Shown piece by piece: positions 1 to 8,422 of a stretch of 64,000 nucleotides of DNA (within the stretch, counting starts at the first letter, position 1; each line of letters begins with the position of its first letter). A program made the position numbers and the translations under genes. Origin of the DNA: JASMHC01 sp964453855 (lineage in GTDB: Bacteria > Pseudomonadota > Alphaproteobacteria > Rhodobacterales > Rhodobacteraceae); contig CAYVRN010000001.1 of assembly GCA_964453855.1 (NCBI GenBank), positions 32,556-96,555 of the forward strand. Reading direction: 5' to 3'. A model generated the notes under the pieces. That model was not told where the DNA came from. It saw only the letters and a program-made list of their open reading frames with translations, and made no database searches.

Positions 1-173
1 CCCTTGGAAGGCTCGAAAACCCCCAAAATCGTCCGTAATAGGGTCGATTTTCCCGACCCGTTCGGCCCGACCACGGTGACGATTTCACCGGCCTCGATGG
101 CAAAGCTGACATGCTCTAACGCAGGGAAATCGCCGTGGTGGACGCTGATGTCGTGGGCGCGGATCAGGCTCAT
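1..173 (-). CDS. znuC: Zinc ABC transporter ATP-binding protein, N-terminal fragment
   Basis: This is the ATPase subunit of the high-affinity zinc importer and is cut by the window edge. The 57 visible residues start MSLIRAHDIS and contain the Walker A motif GPNGSGKST at about residues 36-44, so the fragment is certainly an ABC ATPase. The zinc assignment rests on context: its ATG overlaps the stop of zur (ATGA), and znuA lies divergently beyond zur. It is probably co-transcribed with zur from the Zur-box promoter, with znuB expected further out. The Walker B and signature motifs lie outside the window. Confidence 0.88.
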   Translation of the reverse strand, partial: MSLIRAHDISVHHGDFPALEHVSFAIEAGEIVTVVGPNGSGKSTLLRTILGVFEPSK

Positions 174-649
174 GCAGTATTCTCCTGACAGGCGGGGCAC
201 AGGCCCAACACTTCGACATTCACCCGTTCGATTTCGAAGCCTGCCTTGTCAGCGGCAATGCTTAACGCATCCTGCACGTCGAGGGCATCCGCTTCGGCAA
301 CTTGTTCACAGTCCTTGCAGATTAAAAACACAGGCCGGTGTTTTTTGGTGGGCTGGGTACAGGCAGCAAAGGCGTTCAGGCGCTGCACTCGATGCGCCAG
401 TCCGTTTTCGACCAGAAAATCCAGTGCGCGATAGGCTACTGGTGGCTGGTTGCCAAAGCCTTTTTCCTGCAGCTGCTCAAGCACCTCATAGGCGCCCATA
501 GCACGGTGATCGGATAGCAGGATTTCCAGCGCTGCCCGCCTGACAGGGGTCAGCCGCAGACCTTTTTCTTCGGCCAGCTTGTCAGCATGCCCTAACACGC
601 CGCTGGTGCAGTTGGCGTGATCGTGATCGGCGAATGGAAGCTCGTGCAT
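170..649 (-). CDS. zur: Fur-family zinc uptake regulator
   Basis: This 159-aa protein is a Fur-superfamily metal-sensing repressor. It has an N-terminal winged helix (about residues 25-90, with LRLTPVRRAALEILL leading into it) and a C-terminal dimerisation domain carrying two CxxC pairs, CKDC at 111-114 and CPAC at 151-154, the structural zinc site of the family. Placement between znuC and znuA and the inverted repeat 13 bp upstream make Zur, rather than Fur or PerR, the best reading. Zinc-loaded Zur would repress both its own operon and znuA. The gene ends in an ATGA overlap with znuC. Confidence 0.93.
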   Translation of the reverse strand: MHELPFADHDHANCTSGVLGHADKLAEEKGLRLTPVRRAALEILLSDHRAMGAYEVLEQLQEKGFGNQPPVAYRALDFLVENGLAHRVQRLNAFAACTQPTKKHRPVFLICKDCEQVAEADALDVQDALSIAADKAGFEIERVNVEVLGLCPACQENTA

Positions 650-661
650 GATTTTCGACTT

Positions 662-689
662 GTTATGTTATTACATGTAATACTATAAC
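662..689. promoter_or_regulatory. Zur box, operator between zur and znuA
   Basis: This is a 28-bp inverted repeat centred on TTACATGTAA, with outer arms GTTAT and ATAAC. Comparing it with its reverse complement gives 24 matching positions of 28. It sits between the divergent zur-znuC and znuA start codons, 30 bp from znuA, where one bound Zur dimer or pair of dimers would block both promoters. The assignment combines the visible palindrome with the known Zur control of znu genes. Confidence 0.8.
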
Positions 690-718
690 GCAGCCGATCT
701 GATTCAGAAAGGCTGATT

Positions 719-1582
719 ATGCGTTTGCTACCTCTATTGCTGGCTGCCCTTCCGGCGGTATCCCAAGCAGAGCCATTAAGAATTATCACTGATATTCCGC
801 CGGTTCAGTCTTTGGTTTTGCAGGTGGTAGGTGATCGAGGGTCGGTTGACGTGCTGCTTGATCAGAACGCCGATCCACATCACTTTCAACTGCGTCCCAG
901 TCAGGCACGCTTGCTAGCAAGCGCTGACGCGCTGATTTGGATCAGCGAAGAGATGACACCCTGGCTGGATCGAGTGATTCAGGCAAACGGCGACACGCTG
1001 GTACACCTGCCTTTGCTGCACGAAGATATTCACACCGATACCGATCAGGAAGAGATCGACCATCACCATGAAGACCCGCACTTTTGGTTGGATCCGGAAG
1101 AAGCCGTCGAGATGCTGGACAAGATCGAAACCAAGCTGATTGAGCTCGATCCCGAAGGCGCCGCTATCTATGCCGAAAACGCTGATCGTGCTGTGGACCG
1201 TCTGCTGGAAATTGAAGGTGACATCGCTGACATGCTGTCAGGTGTTCAAGATATCCCTTTTGTCGTGACGCATGATGGATACCGGTATTTTGTTCGGCAT
1301 TTTGGCTTAACACAGGTGGGCACCCTAAGTGACATCCACGACTCTGCCGCCAGCGTAAAAACAGTGTCTAACTTGGCACAATTGGCCGAAATCGGTGGGA
1401 TCAAGTGTGTATTCGGAGAGGTTGGCGAAAGCAGTAAGCTAGCCAATGTGCTTGTCGAGGCCGGGGCTGTGCAGGGCGATGATCTGGACCCTGCTGGTAT
1501 CGCCATTACTCGCGGCCCAGCGCTTTATGAAACGCTGATGCTCAATCTGGCGGTATCTTTTGAAAATTGTCTGAGTGATTGA
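719..1582 (+). CDS. znuA: Zinc ABC transporter periplasmic substrate-binding protein
   Basis: This 287-aa cluster A-I (ZnuA/TroA) solute-binding protein captures zinc in the periplasm and hands it to ZnuB. A short signal peptide (about residues 1-17, ending AVSQA) is followed by the family motif DPHHFQLRPS at 52-61, which contributes a metal-binding histidine. A His/Asp-rich loop lies at about 101-121 (HEDIHTDTDQEEIDHHH), typical of zinc rather than manganese binders. THDGYRYF around residue 183 supplies another ligand. It is transcribed away from zur under the shared Zur box, as a single gene. Confidence 0.94.
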   Translation: MRLLPLLLAALPAVSQAEPLRIITDIPPVQSLVLQVVGDRGSVDVLLDQNADPHHFQLRPSQARLLASADALIWISEEMTPWLDRVIQANGDTLVHLPLLHEDIHTDTDQEEIDHHHEDPHFWLDPEEAVEMLDKIETKLIELDPEGAAIYAENADRAVDRLLEIEGDIADMLSGVQDIPFVVTHDGYRYFVRHFGLTQVGTLSDIHDSAASVKTVSNLAQLAEIGGIKCVFGEVGESSKLANVLVEAGAVQGDDLDPAGIAITRGPALYETLMLNLAVSFENCLSD

Positions 1583-1656
1583 AACTCTTTAAAATATTTC
1601 TTGAAAGATTGACGCGATTGTTTGCTTTATCTTGCCAGTAACCTTGAGGGGCAAGA

Positions 1657-3069
1657 ATGAACAGATATCCGCGCAATATGATCGGCTACGGCCCAAACGC
1701 ACCTGATGCCAAATGGCCGAACGGGGCGAAGATCGCTGTGCAGCTTGTGCTGAACTATGAAGAGGGCGGCGAGAACTGCGTACTTCACGGTGATGCCGCA
1801 TCCGAGGCGTTCTTGTCCGATATCGCGGGGGCCGCCCAGTGGCAGGGCCAACGCCATTGGAACATGGAATCAATCTATGAATACGGTGCCCGCGCCGGGT
1901 TCTGGCGGTTGCATCGCTTGTTCACCGGCATGGATATTCCGGTGACGATCTACGGAGTGGCCACCGCTTTGGCGCGCTCACCCGAGCAGGTCGAGGCGAT
2001 GAAATCCGCCGGTTGGGAAATCGCCAGCCACGGATTGAAGTGGGTCGAGCACAAAGACATGCCCGAAGACGAAGAACGCGCAGCCATCGCCGAGGCGATC
2101 CGTCTGCACACCGAAGTGGTGGGCGAGCCTCCGCGCGGGTGGTACACGGGGCGGTGCAGTGAGAATACTGTCAGGTTGGTCTCGGAAACCGGCCAGTTCG
2201 CCTATGTTAGTGACACATATGACGACGATCTGCCCTATTGGCTTGAGGTCGGCGACCGTGATCAGTTGATCATTCCGTACACGCTGGAAGCCAACGACAT
2301 GCGGTTTGCCACAGCCCCCGGCTACATCGAGGGTGAGCAATTCTACCAATACCTGCGTGACGCGTTTGACGTACTTTATGCCGAAGGGTCTGAAGGTGCG
2401 CCCAAGATGATGTCGATCGGGTTGCACTGTCGCTTGATCGGGCGTCCTGGTAAGATCGCGGGCCTGAAACGTTTCCTTGAATATGCGCAGGGTCATGCCG
2501 ACGTTTGGTTCCCGCGTCGCGTGGACATTGCTGAACACTGGGCGAAAACCCATCCGCATCAGCGGCAGGTTCGCCCGTCGCAGATTGCCAAAGATGCCTT
2601 TGTTAGTGCCTTTGGCGGTGTGTTTGAGCATTCGCCGTGGATCGCTGAACGCGCCCACGATCTGGAATTGGGGCCGGCGCATGATACGGCGGCGGGGTTG
2701 CATAACGCTTTGGCGCGGATGTTCCGTAGCGCGTCTTATGATGAACGGCTTGGTGTCCTGACGGCGCACCCCGATTTGGCGGGCAAACTGGCAGCGGCGA
2801 AACGGCTAACCGCGGAAAGCACCAGCGAACAGGCCAGCGCCGGACTGGATGCGCTGACCGACGAAGAACGCACCAAATTTACCGAGTTGAACACCGCCTA
2901 TGTCGAGAAACACGGCTTTCCGTTCATCATCGCGGTTCGAGACCATGACAAGTCTGGCATTCTGGCCGCGTTCGAGCGTCGGATTGGCAACGACACAGAC
3001 ACCGAATTCAACGAAGCCTGCCGTCAGGTAGAGCGCATCGCGCGCCTGCGGCTTGAGGACATGCTATGA
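1657..3069 (+). CDS. puuE: Allantoinase PuuE fused to OHCU decarboxylase UraD
   Basis: This 470-aa bifunctional protein is encoded by the first gene of the ureide operon. Residues 1 to about 300 are a polysaccharide-deacetylase-fold allantoinase of the PuuE type (PRNMIGYGP, NYEEGGE, GWYTGRCSENT), which opens allantoin to allantoate without the metal centre of classical allantoinase. Residues about 306-470 are 2-oxo-4-hydroxy-4-carboxy-5-ureidoimidazoline decarboxylase (AFGGVFEHSPWIAERA at the start of the domain, ARLRLEDML at the end), which makes S-allantoin. The fusion therefore carries two consecutive steps. The start follows a GAGGGG ribosome site. The stop overlaps the next gene. Confidence 0.92.
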   Translation: MNRYPRNMIGYGPNAPDAKWPNGAKIAVQLVLNYEEGGENCVLHGDAASEAFLSDIAGAAQWQGQRHWNMESIYEYGARAGFWRLHRLFTGMDIPVTIYGVATALARSPEQVEAMKSAGWEIASHGLKWVEHKDMPEDEERAAIAEAIRLHTEVVGEPPRGWYTGRCSENTVRLVSETGQFAYVSDTYDDDLPYWLEVGDRDQLIIPYTLEANDMRFATAPGYIEGEQFYQYLRDAFDVLYAEGSEGAPKMMSIGLHCRLIGRPGKIAGLKRFLEYAQGHADVWFPRRVDIAEHWAKTHPHQRQVRPSQIAKDAFVSAFGGVFEHSPWIAERAHDLELGPAHDTAAGLHNALARMFRSASYDERLGVLTAHPDLAGKLAAAKRLTAESTSEQASAGLDALTDEERTKFTELNTAYVEKHGFPFIIAVRDHDKSGILAAFERRIGNDTDTEFNEACRQVERIARLRLEDML

Positions 3070-3887
3070 GCTACGCTTTTCCCCCCGGCGGACTGCCCGG
3101 GCAGGATGGAAACCCCGAAGGCACCGCCGTTTTTACCGAATCCTATGCCGTGATCCCCGCCTGCACGATGCGCGATATCGTGACCAGCCTTCTTCCGGGG
3201 TGGCAGGCCACACGGGCGTGGATCATCGCGCGCCCGATGTCGGGCTTTGCCGAGACCTTTGCGCAATACGCGGTCGAGGTTCAGCCGGGTGGCGGTAGTG
3301 ACACCCCCGAACCCGACCCGCAAGCGCAGGCCAGCCTGTTTGTGGCCAGCGGGGAAATGCGCCTTACCATCGACGGCAAACGCCACACCCTGACCGAAGG
3401 GGGCTTTGCCTATATTCCTGCGGGAAGCGACTGGACAGTGACTAACATGGGTAATGAACTGCTCAAGTTCCACTGGGTTCGCAAACGCTATGAACCCGCG
3501 CCGGGTCTGGACGCACCCGAGGCATTCGTGACCTCTGACAAAGACGTCGCCCCCAACCCGATGCCCGACTGCGACGAGGTTTGGGCGACGACCCGCTTTA
3601 TGGATCCCACCGACCTCCGCCATGACCACCACATGACGATTGTGACCCTGAAGCCGGGTGGGCGTATTCCGTTTGCAGAAACCCACGTTATGGAACACGG
3701 GCTGTATGTGCTTCAGGGTACCGGTGATTATCTGCTGAACAAAGATTGGGTTCCTGTTGGATCGGGTGATTTCATGTGGCTTCGGGCGTTTTGCCCTCAG
3801 GCTTGCATTGCGACCGGAGACGAACCGTTCCGCTATCTGCTTTACAAAGATGTGAACCGGCATCCGAAACTGGGGATCGGTCTTTGA
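3066..3887 (+). CDS. allE: (S)-ureidoglycine aminohydrolase, bicupin
   Basis: This 273-aa protein has two cupin domains. It matches the UglyAH/AllE family, which releases ammonia from S-ureidoglycine to give S-ureidoglycolate. The opening SYAFPPGGLPGQDG and the cupin signatures around residues 95-135 and 190-235 (KPGGRIPFAETHVMEHGLYVLQ, partly quoted) fit the family, including the metal-binding His/Glu set. The start overlaps the puuE-uraD stop by 4 bp, so translation is coupled. The next gene supplies the following step, ureidoglycolate lyase. Confidence 0.9.
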   Translation: MSYAFPPGGLPGQDGNPEGTAVFTESYAVIPACTMRDIVTSLLPGWQATRAWIIARPMSGFAETFAQYAVEVQPGGGSDTPEPDPQAQASLFVASGEMRLTIDGKRHTLTEGGFAYIPAGSDWTVTNMGNELLKFHWVRKRYEPAPGLDAPEAFVTSDKDVAPNPMPDCDEVWATTRFMDPTDLRHDHHMTIVTLKPGGRIPFAETHVMEHGLYVLQGTGDYLLNKDWVPVGSGDFMWLRAFCPQACIATGDEPFRYLLYKDVNRHPKLGIGL

Positions 3888-4378
3888 CGGACCCGATCAG
3901 CATAACGGCCCAGCCGCTGACCGCCGAAGCCTTCGCGCCTTTTGGCGATGTGCTTGACGTGTCTGGTGAGCCGGACAAAATAATCAACCAAGGCTTTTGC
4001 GGACGCTATCATGACCGCGCCCAACTGGATTTCGGTCCCGAAGGCCGCGCGGGTATCAGCTTATTCAAAGCCCAACCGCGATCCTTGCCCTATGTGCTGG
4101 ACCTGATGGAGCGTCACCCCGAGGGCTCTCAGGCGTTCCTGCCCATGAGCATGGACCCGTTTCTGATCATCGTTGCCGGGGATGATGGCGGCAAACCCGG
4201 GGTGCCGCAGGCTTTTGTCTCGGCCCCCGGTCAAGGCATCAACTTTCACAGAAACGTGTGGCACGGGGTTCTGACCCCCCTACACGAACCCGGACTGTTT
4301 GCTGTTGTGGACAGAATTGGAAACACGTCAAACTTAGAAGAAGTTTGGATTAAACCACAATATGTGGTACACATTTAG
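3884..4378 (+). CDS. allA: Ureidoglycolate lyase
   Basis: This protein of 164 aa splits ureidoglycolate into glyoxylate and urea, the last step of the ureide branch. I place the start at TTG 3884, which overlaps the allE stop (TTGA). The protein then begins (M)TDPISITAQPLTAEAFAPFG, the usual N-terminus of the family. The open frame extends upstream into allE, but that part is unrelated. The signatures NFHRNVWHGVL and VVDRIGN near the C-terminus are typical. The TTG start with full coupling to allE suggests deliberately low, stoichiometric translation. Confidence 0.88.
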   Translation: MTDPISITAQPLTAEAFAPFGDVLDVSGEPDKIINQGFCGRYHDRAQLDFGPEGRAGISLFKAQPRSLPYVLDLMERHPEGSQAFLPMSMDPFLIIVAGDDGGKPGVPQAFVSAPGQGINFHRNVWHGVLTPLHEPGLFAVVDRIGNTSNLEEVWIKPQYVVHI

Positions 4379-4431
4379 GCAGCCTGCACAAAGAACGGGC
4401 ACCTGAACAACTCAACAAAGGGAGTTAGGGA

Positions 4432-5844
4432 ATGACTGACAGTTCACTTGGAAGCGCGGAACAACTGCGCGACCCAAATTACACACCACCACTTAGCAAG
4501 GCGATCCCGCTGGGTATCCAGCACGTGCTTGCCATGTTCGTATCCAACGTCACTCCGGCGTTTCTGGTCTGCCTTGCGGCGGGCGCAGGGTCGGAGATGA
4601 CCTATATGATTCAGATGTCGATCCTGTTCGCAGGTGTGGCCACTCTGATCCAAACGGTCGGCATCGGCCCGGTTGGCGCCCGTCTACCGATCGTGCAGGG
4701 GACAAGCTTTGCATTCGTACCGATCATGATCCCCGCCGTTGCTGGTCTTGGTTCCGCTGGACTTGGCGGTTTGCTGACCGGCGTCGTGCTAGGTGGTATC
4801 TTCCACTTCCTTTTGGGCTTCATCGTTGGTCGCATCCGCTTTGCACTGCCACCGTTGGTTACAGGTCTTATCGTTTTGATGATCGGTCTGGCGCTGGTCA
4901 AAGTGGGCATCCAGTACTCGGCGGGCGGCGTATTCAGCTATGACCGCGCAAACATGCTCTCGGATGCAGCCCGTCTTGGTCTTGCGCCCGAAGTTCAGGA
5001 CGCCCTGAAAGCTTGGGGTGCCGGTCCTGCTGGCGGCTTTGGTACCATGGCGAAATGGGGTCCTGCCCTTGTGGTTGTGGTCGTGACCCTGCTGATCAAG
5101 TTCTTCACCAAGGGCTTCATGTCGGTTGCAGCTGTCTTCATCGGCATCGTTGCCGGTTACATCGTTGCCCTGATTATGGGGCAGGTCAGCTTTGAAAATG
5201 TGGGCAACGCGGCTTTGATTCAGGTGCCGATGCCATTCAAGTACGGATGGGACATCAACTGGGCAATCGTGATCGGGATGTGTTTCATGGCCATCGTTTC
5301 GGCGATTGAAACTGTTGGCGACACCAACGGGATCACCAAAGGCGGCGCAGGTCGTGAAGCAACTGATGAAGAGGTAAAAGGTGCGACCTTTGCTGACGGT
5401 TTGGGAACTGCTATTGCCGGTGTATTCGGCGGTCTGCCAAACACCTCGTTCAGCCAGAACGTTGGTCTGGTTGCGATGACCGGCGTCATGAGCCGTGGCG
5501 TTGTGACAATCGGTGCGCTGTTCCTGATCCTTTGTGGACTGAGCCCATGGATTGCATCCATCATCCGCACTATGCCCGAGCACGTTCTGGGTGGCGGTGT
5601 GATCGTGATGTTCGGCATGGTTGCCGCTTCAGGCGTCAACATGCTGTCCGAGGTGAACTGGAACCGTCGCAACATGGTGATCTTCGCCACGTCTCTGTCG
5701 GTTGGTCTGGGTCTGCAAATGGTGCCCGAGGCGCTGCAGCATATGGGCCGCACGATGCAGGTTCTGTTGTCGTCGGGTCTGTTGCCGTCGGCAGCTTTGG
5801 CGATCACCCTGAACCTGATCCTTCCGGAAGATCTGGGCGATTGA
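4432..5844 (+). CDS. NCS2-family xanthine/uric acid permease
   Basis: This 470-aa integral membrane protein has many hydrophobic segments and is a nucleobase:cation symporter 2. The motifs RLPIVQGTSFAF (about 83-94) and PNTSFSQNVGLVAMTGVMSR (337-356), the latter matching the NCS2 signature QNxGxxxxT, place it among purine permeases. It lies 53 bp behind allA in the same direction and ahead of a strong terminator, so it is the likely importer of urate, xanthine or allantoin for this cluster. Substrate choice cannot be read from sequence alone. Confidence 0.9.
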   Translation: MTDSSLGSAEQLRDPNYTPPLSKAIPLGIQHVLAMFVSNVTPAFLVCLAAGAGSEMTYMIQMSILFAGVATLIQTVGIGPVGARLPIVQGTSFAFVPIMIPAVAGLGSAGLGGLLTGVVLGGIFHFLLGFIVGRIRFALPPLVTGLIVLMIGLALVKVGIQYSAGGVFSYDRANMLSDAARLGLAPEVQDALKAWGAGPAGGFGTMAKWGPALVVVVVTLLIKFFTKGFMSVAAVFIGIVAGYIVALIMGQVSFENVGNAALIQVPMPFKYGWDINWAIVIGMCFMAIVSAIETVGDTNGITKGGAGREATDEEVKGATFADGLGTAIAGVFGGLPNTSFSQNVGLVAMTGVMSRGVVTIGALFLILCGLSPWIASIIRTMPEHVLGGGVIVMFGMVAASGVNMLSEVNWNRRNMVIFATSLSVGLGLQMVPEALQHMGRTMQVLLSSGLLPSAALAITLNLILPEDLGD

Positions 5845-5872
5845 TCTGAGACACACTCACTGAAACAACTTG

Positions 5873-5899
5873 CCCCGCGGTTCAACCGCGGGGTTTTTT
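5873..5899 (+). terminator. Rho-independent terminator of the purine operon
   Basis: A perfect 10-bp stem (CCCCGCGGTT / AACCGCGGGG) with a one-base loop is followed by six T. It begins 29 bp after the permease stop codon. It also lies at the end of the convergent DUF1523 gene. Confidence 0.92.
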
Positions 5900-5903
5900 G
5901 TTG

Positions 5904-6539
5904 TTAGGGAAGCATTTTGAAAAACCGAACCTTGGTGCGTTTGAACCAGCCTTCGGTTTCCTCCCAGGTTTCTTCGACCTCGTCGATCACCGGATCGATG
6001 CGCTTTTTGCGGAACCTGATCCAACGCACGCGGAGCGCCCAGAAACCCGCGATTAGCAGTGTCAGAATTATGATGTTGCGCCACGGGATGATCCGAACGT
6101 CGGGTCCATCGACGGGCCAGAGTTTGACCGCATTGGGGAAGATCGACAGGAACTCGTTCCGCCAGCCGTAATGGCGGATGACCACCCATTGCTCGGTTTC
6201 GGCGCTTTTCTTCGAGATCAGGTCCGAAGCTTCGGCCTGCAGATTCGAGGTGTCGAACTTGAGGTAGGGTGGCCAACCCCAGCCGGTGTCTTCGTTGCGA
6301 TAGATCATCGGCTTGCCGTTGTCGCGGAAGGTTTGGATGAAAAAGACATCGCGGGTTTCCATTCCCGTTGCCTCGCCGGTGTAGCCTTCGGCCCAGAACA
6401 TCGAATTGATGCCGTAGTCGACCCGTTGGTTATAGGTATCGGTGATCCGCGCCACATCGTGCTGCGGAAGCGTGTAGTGCAGAAAGCCAGCAATAAAGAC
6501 GTAAAAAAGAATGCGAAGCGTCCAGCGGACATAAGCCAT
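5904..6539 (-). CDS. DUF1523 family membrane protein
   Basis: This 211-aa protein has an N-terminal hydrophobic helix (about 6-24), a periplasmic-looking central domain rich in aromatic residues (GWGWPPYLKFDTSNLQAEA), and a second helix near 152-170 followed by a basic, charged cytoplasmic tail. It resembles DUF1523 proteins, which I know mainly from Rhodobacteraceae and whose function is unknown. It is a single gene, convergent with the purine permease and divergent from the SDR gene. Confidence 0.8.
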   Translation of the reverse strand: MAYVRWTLRILFYVFIAGFLHYTLPQHDVARITDTYNQRVDYGINSMFWAEGYTGEATGMETRDVFFIQTFRDNGKPMIYRNEDTGWGWPPYLKFDTSNLQAEASDLISKKSAETEQWVVIRHYGWRNEFLSIFPNAVKLWPVDGPDVRIIPWRNIIILTLLIAGFWALRVRWIRFRKKRIDPVIDEVEETWEETEGWFKRTKVRFFKMLP

Positions 6540-6576
6540 TTTTCAAAACCCGGATTGATTCCCTCTGGTCTTATAT

Positions 6577-6632
6577 AAGGGGGGCTGTCTGCCCCCCTTA
6601 AACCCCCCGAGGGTATTTTTAGACAAAAGAAA
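6577..6632 (+). repeat. Dispersed GC-rich repeat, copy 1
   Basis: AAGGGGGGC, a 5-base loop and GCCCCCCTT form a hairpin. It is followed by AAACCCCCC, GAGGGTATTTTT and a purine-rich AGACAAAAGAA tail. The second CCCCCC run can compete for the GGGGGG arm. A second copy at 10781-10834 has the same order and orientation. This copy lies between two divergent start codons, so it cannot be a terminator for either flanking gene. Confidence 0.75.
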
Positions 6633-6695
6633 GGGGTTTTTGTTGTCTGAAACGGGAATCTCGGGTCAACTTGGTGAAAATCACGGAGGTTTCGG

Positions 6696-7436
6696 ATGCG
6701 TTTGAGCGGAAAAGTGGCGCTGGTCACAGGTGGCGGTTCGGGATTCGGGGCAGGCATATGCAGGGCATTCGCGCGCGAAGGGGCGCGGGTGATTGTTGCA
6801 GATATCAATCATGAAGCAGCAAAAGAGGTGGCGTCGGAGATTGATGGTACCGCTTTACGCGTAGATGTAGCGGACGGAGCCTCGGTGAGTCAGATGGCGG
6901 GGGCAGTGTTTGCCGGGTTCGGGCGGCTGGACATTTTGGTGAACAATGCAGGGATCACGCATTTGCCGCAGCCTTTGGAAGAGGTGGCGGAAGACGCATT
7001 TGATCGCGTTTTGGCGGTGAACGCAAAATCGGTTTATTTGACCGCACGCGCTTTTGTGCCTGCGATGAAAGAGCAGCGAAGCGGGGTGATTTTGAACATT
7101 GCCTCGACTGCGGGGTTGTCGCCTCGGGCGGGGTTGAACTGGTACAATGCTTCCAAAGGCTGGATGATCACCGCAACGAAAACGATGGCGGTGGAGTTGG
7201 CGCCAAGCGGTATTCGTGTGAACGCACTGTGCCCCGTGGCGGGGGAGACACCCCTTTTGGCCAGTTTCATGGGCGGCGATACGCCCGAAAACCGCGAGCG
7301 GTTTTTGAAAACGATCCCGTTGGGGCGGTTTTCCACGCCCGAGGATATGGGCAACGCAGCGCTTTATCTGTGCTCGAACGAGGCCAGCATGGTAACGGGC
7401 GTGGCGATGGAAGTTGACGGCGGGCGGTGTATCTGA
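6696..7436 (+). CDS. Short-chain dehydrogenase/reductase, FabG-like
   Basis: This is a classical SDR of 246 aa, an NAD(P)-dependent oxidoreductase with a Rossmann fold. The cofactor motif TGGGSGFGAGI lies at 11-21, NNAG near 84, and the catalytic Ser...Tyr-x3-Lys as IASTAG...YNASKG at about 138-158. An acidic residue after the second strand (VADIN) favours NAD over NADP. The physiological substrate is unknown; the coupled downstream P1 peptidase gives only weak context. The start follows a GGAGG ribosome site. Confidence 0.85.
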   Translation: MRLSGKVALVTGGGSGFGAGICRAFAREGARVIVADINHEAAKEVASEIDGTALRVDVADGASVSQMAGAVFAGFGRLDILVNNAGITHLPQPLEEVAEDAFDRVLAVNAKSVYLTARAFVPAMKEQRSGVILNIASTAGLSPRAGLNWYNASKGWMITATKTMAVELAPSGIRVNALCPVAGETPLLASFMGGDTPENRERFLKTIPLGRFSTPEDMGNAALYLCSNEASMVTGVAMEVDGGRCI

Positions 7437-8422
7437 TGCAGGCGGGCGCGCGCAATCTGATCACCGATGTGGCCGGACTGAAGGTTGGAAATGCTCAGGA
7501 TCAGAGACTGAAAAGCGGGTCGACGGTATTGGTGGGCGATGCGCCCTATATTGCTGGCGTGCACGTTATGGGCGGTGCACCGGGCACGCGCGAGACGGAC
7601 CTGTTGGGGCTCGACAAGCTGGTCGAGCAGGTGGATGCTTTGGTGTTGTCCGGTGGGTCCGCCTTTGGATTGGATGCGTGTTCGGGCGTGGCGGACGGGC
7701 TGCGCGCGCAAGGGCGTGGCTTTGACGTGGGTGGACACAAGGTGCCGATTGTCCCGGGGGCGATCCTGTTTGATCTGATGAACGGCGGAGATAAGGTATG
7801 GGCGCGGAACCCCTATTATGAAATGGGGTCCGCGGCGGTTCGGGATGCACACGAGGATTTTGCGCTTGGAACAGCCGGTGCCGGATATGGTGCGACCTTA
7901 GCCGGATTGATGGGTGGATTAGGGTCTGCTTCCTGCGTGTTAGAGACTGGCGAGACCGTCGGCGCCTTGGTCGCGGTGAATGCGCTTGGGTCTGCGACCG
8001 TGGGGGACAGCAAGCATTTTTGGGCAGCCCCCTTCGAGATTGGCGACGAGTTTGGTGGGCTTGGAGTGGCGCACGACTATCCGGTGGACATTCGAACCAA
8101 AACGGCAGCTTCGCTAGAGGCTACGACAATAGCGATTGTAGCGACAAATGCGTCTCTAACAAAGGGACAATGCACCCGAATGGCCACAGCAGCCCATGAC
8201 GGTATGGCGCGGGCCTTGGTGCCGTCGCATACACCGATGGATGGTGATCTGGTTTTTGGTGTTTCGACGGGTGAAGGACCTGCGCTTGATGATCCGTCAC
8301 GCTTACTGCGTATTGGTCATGCGGCAGCAACCTGTCTGGCGCGGGCGATTGCGCGCGGGGTGTATGAGGCGCGGGCGATTGAGGGTAATCCGCTGCCGAC
8401 TTGGAAAGAGAGATTTGACTAG
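7436..8422 (+). CDS. P1-family (DmpA/NylC-like) N-terminal nucleophile hydrolase
   Basis: This 328-aa protein belongs to peptidase family P1, autoprocessed amidases and aminopeptidases such as DmpA, BapA and NylC that act on D-residue, beta-amino or omega-amide substrates. Signatures: ITDVAGLKVGNAQ at the N-terminus, LSGGSAFGLDA near 75, and HDGMARALVPSHTPMDGD in the C-terminal chain. By comparison with NylC, self-cleavage would precede the Thr pair in EATTIAIVATNA, leaving Thr as nucleophile; this is inferred. The chosen ATG overlaps the SDR stop (TGATG); a GTG nine bases earlier is also possible. Confidence 0.85.
   Translation: MQAGARNLITDVAGLKVGNAQDQRLKSGSTVLVGDAPYIAGVHVMGGAPGTRETDLLGLDKLVEQVDALVLSGGSAFGLDACSGVADGLRAQGRGFDVGGHKVPIVPGAILFDLMNGGDKVWARNPYYEMGSAAVRDAHEDFALGTAGAGYGATLAGLMGGLGSASCVLETGETVGALVAVNALGSATVGDSKHFWAAPFEIGDEFGGLGVAHDYPVDIRTKTAASLEATTIAIVATNASLTKGQCTRMATAAHDGMARALVPSHTPMDGDLVFGVSTGEGPALDDPSRLLRIGHAAATCLARAIARGVYEARAIEGNPLPTWKERFD

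Noticed and set aside
1978..2769. 263-aa minus-strand ORF opposite puuE
   Set aside because: Shadow frame of a well-conserved gene, with no recognisable motifs or ribosome site.
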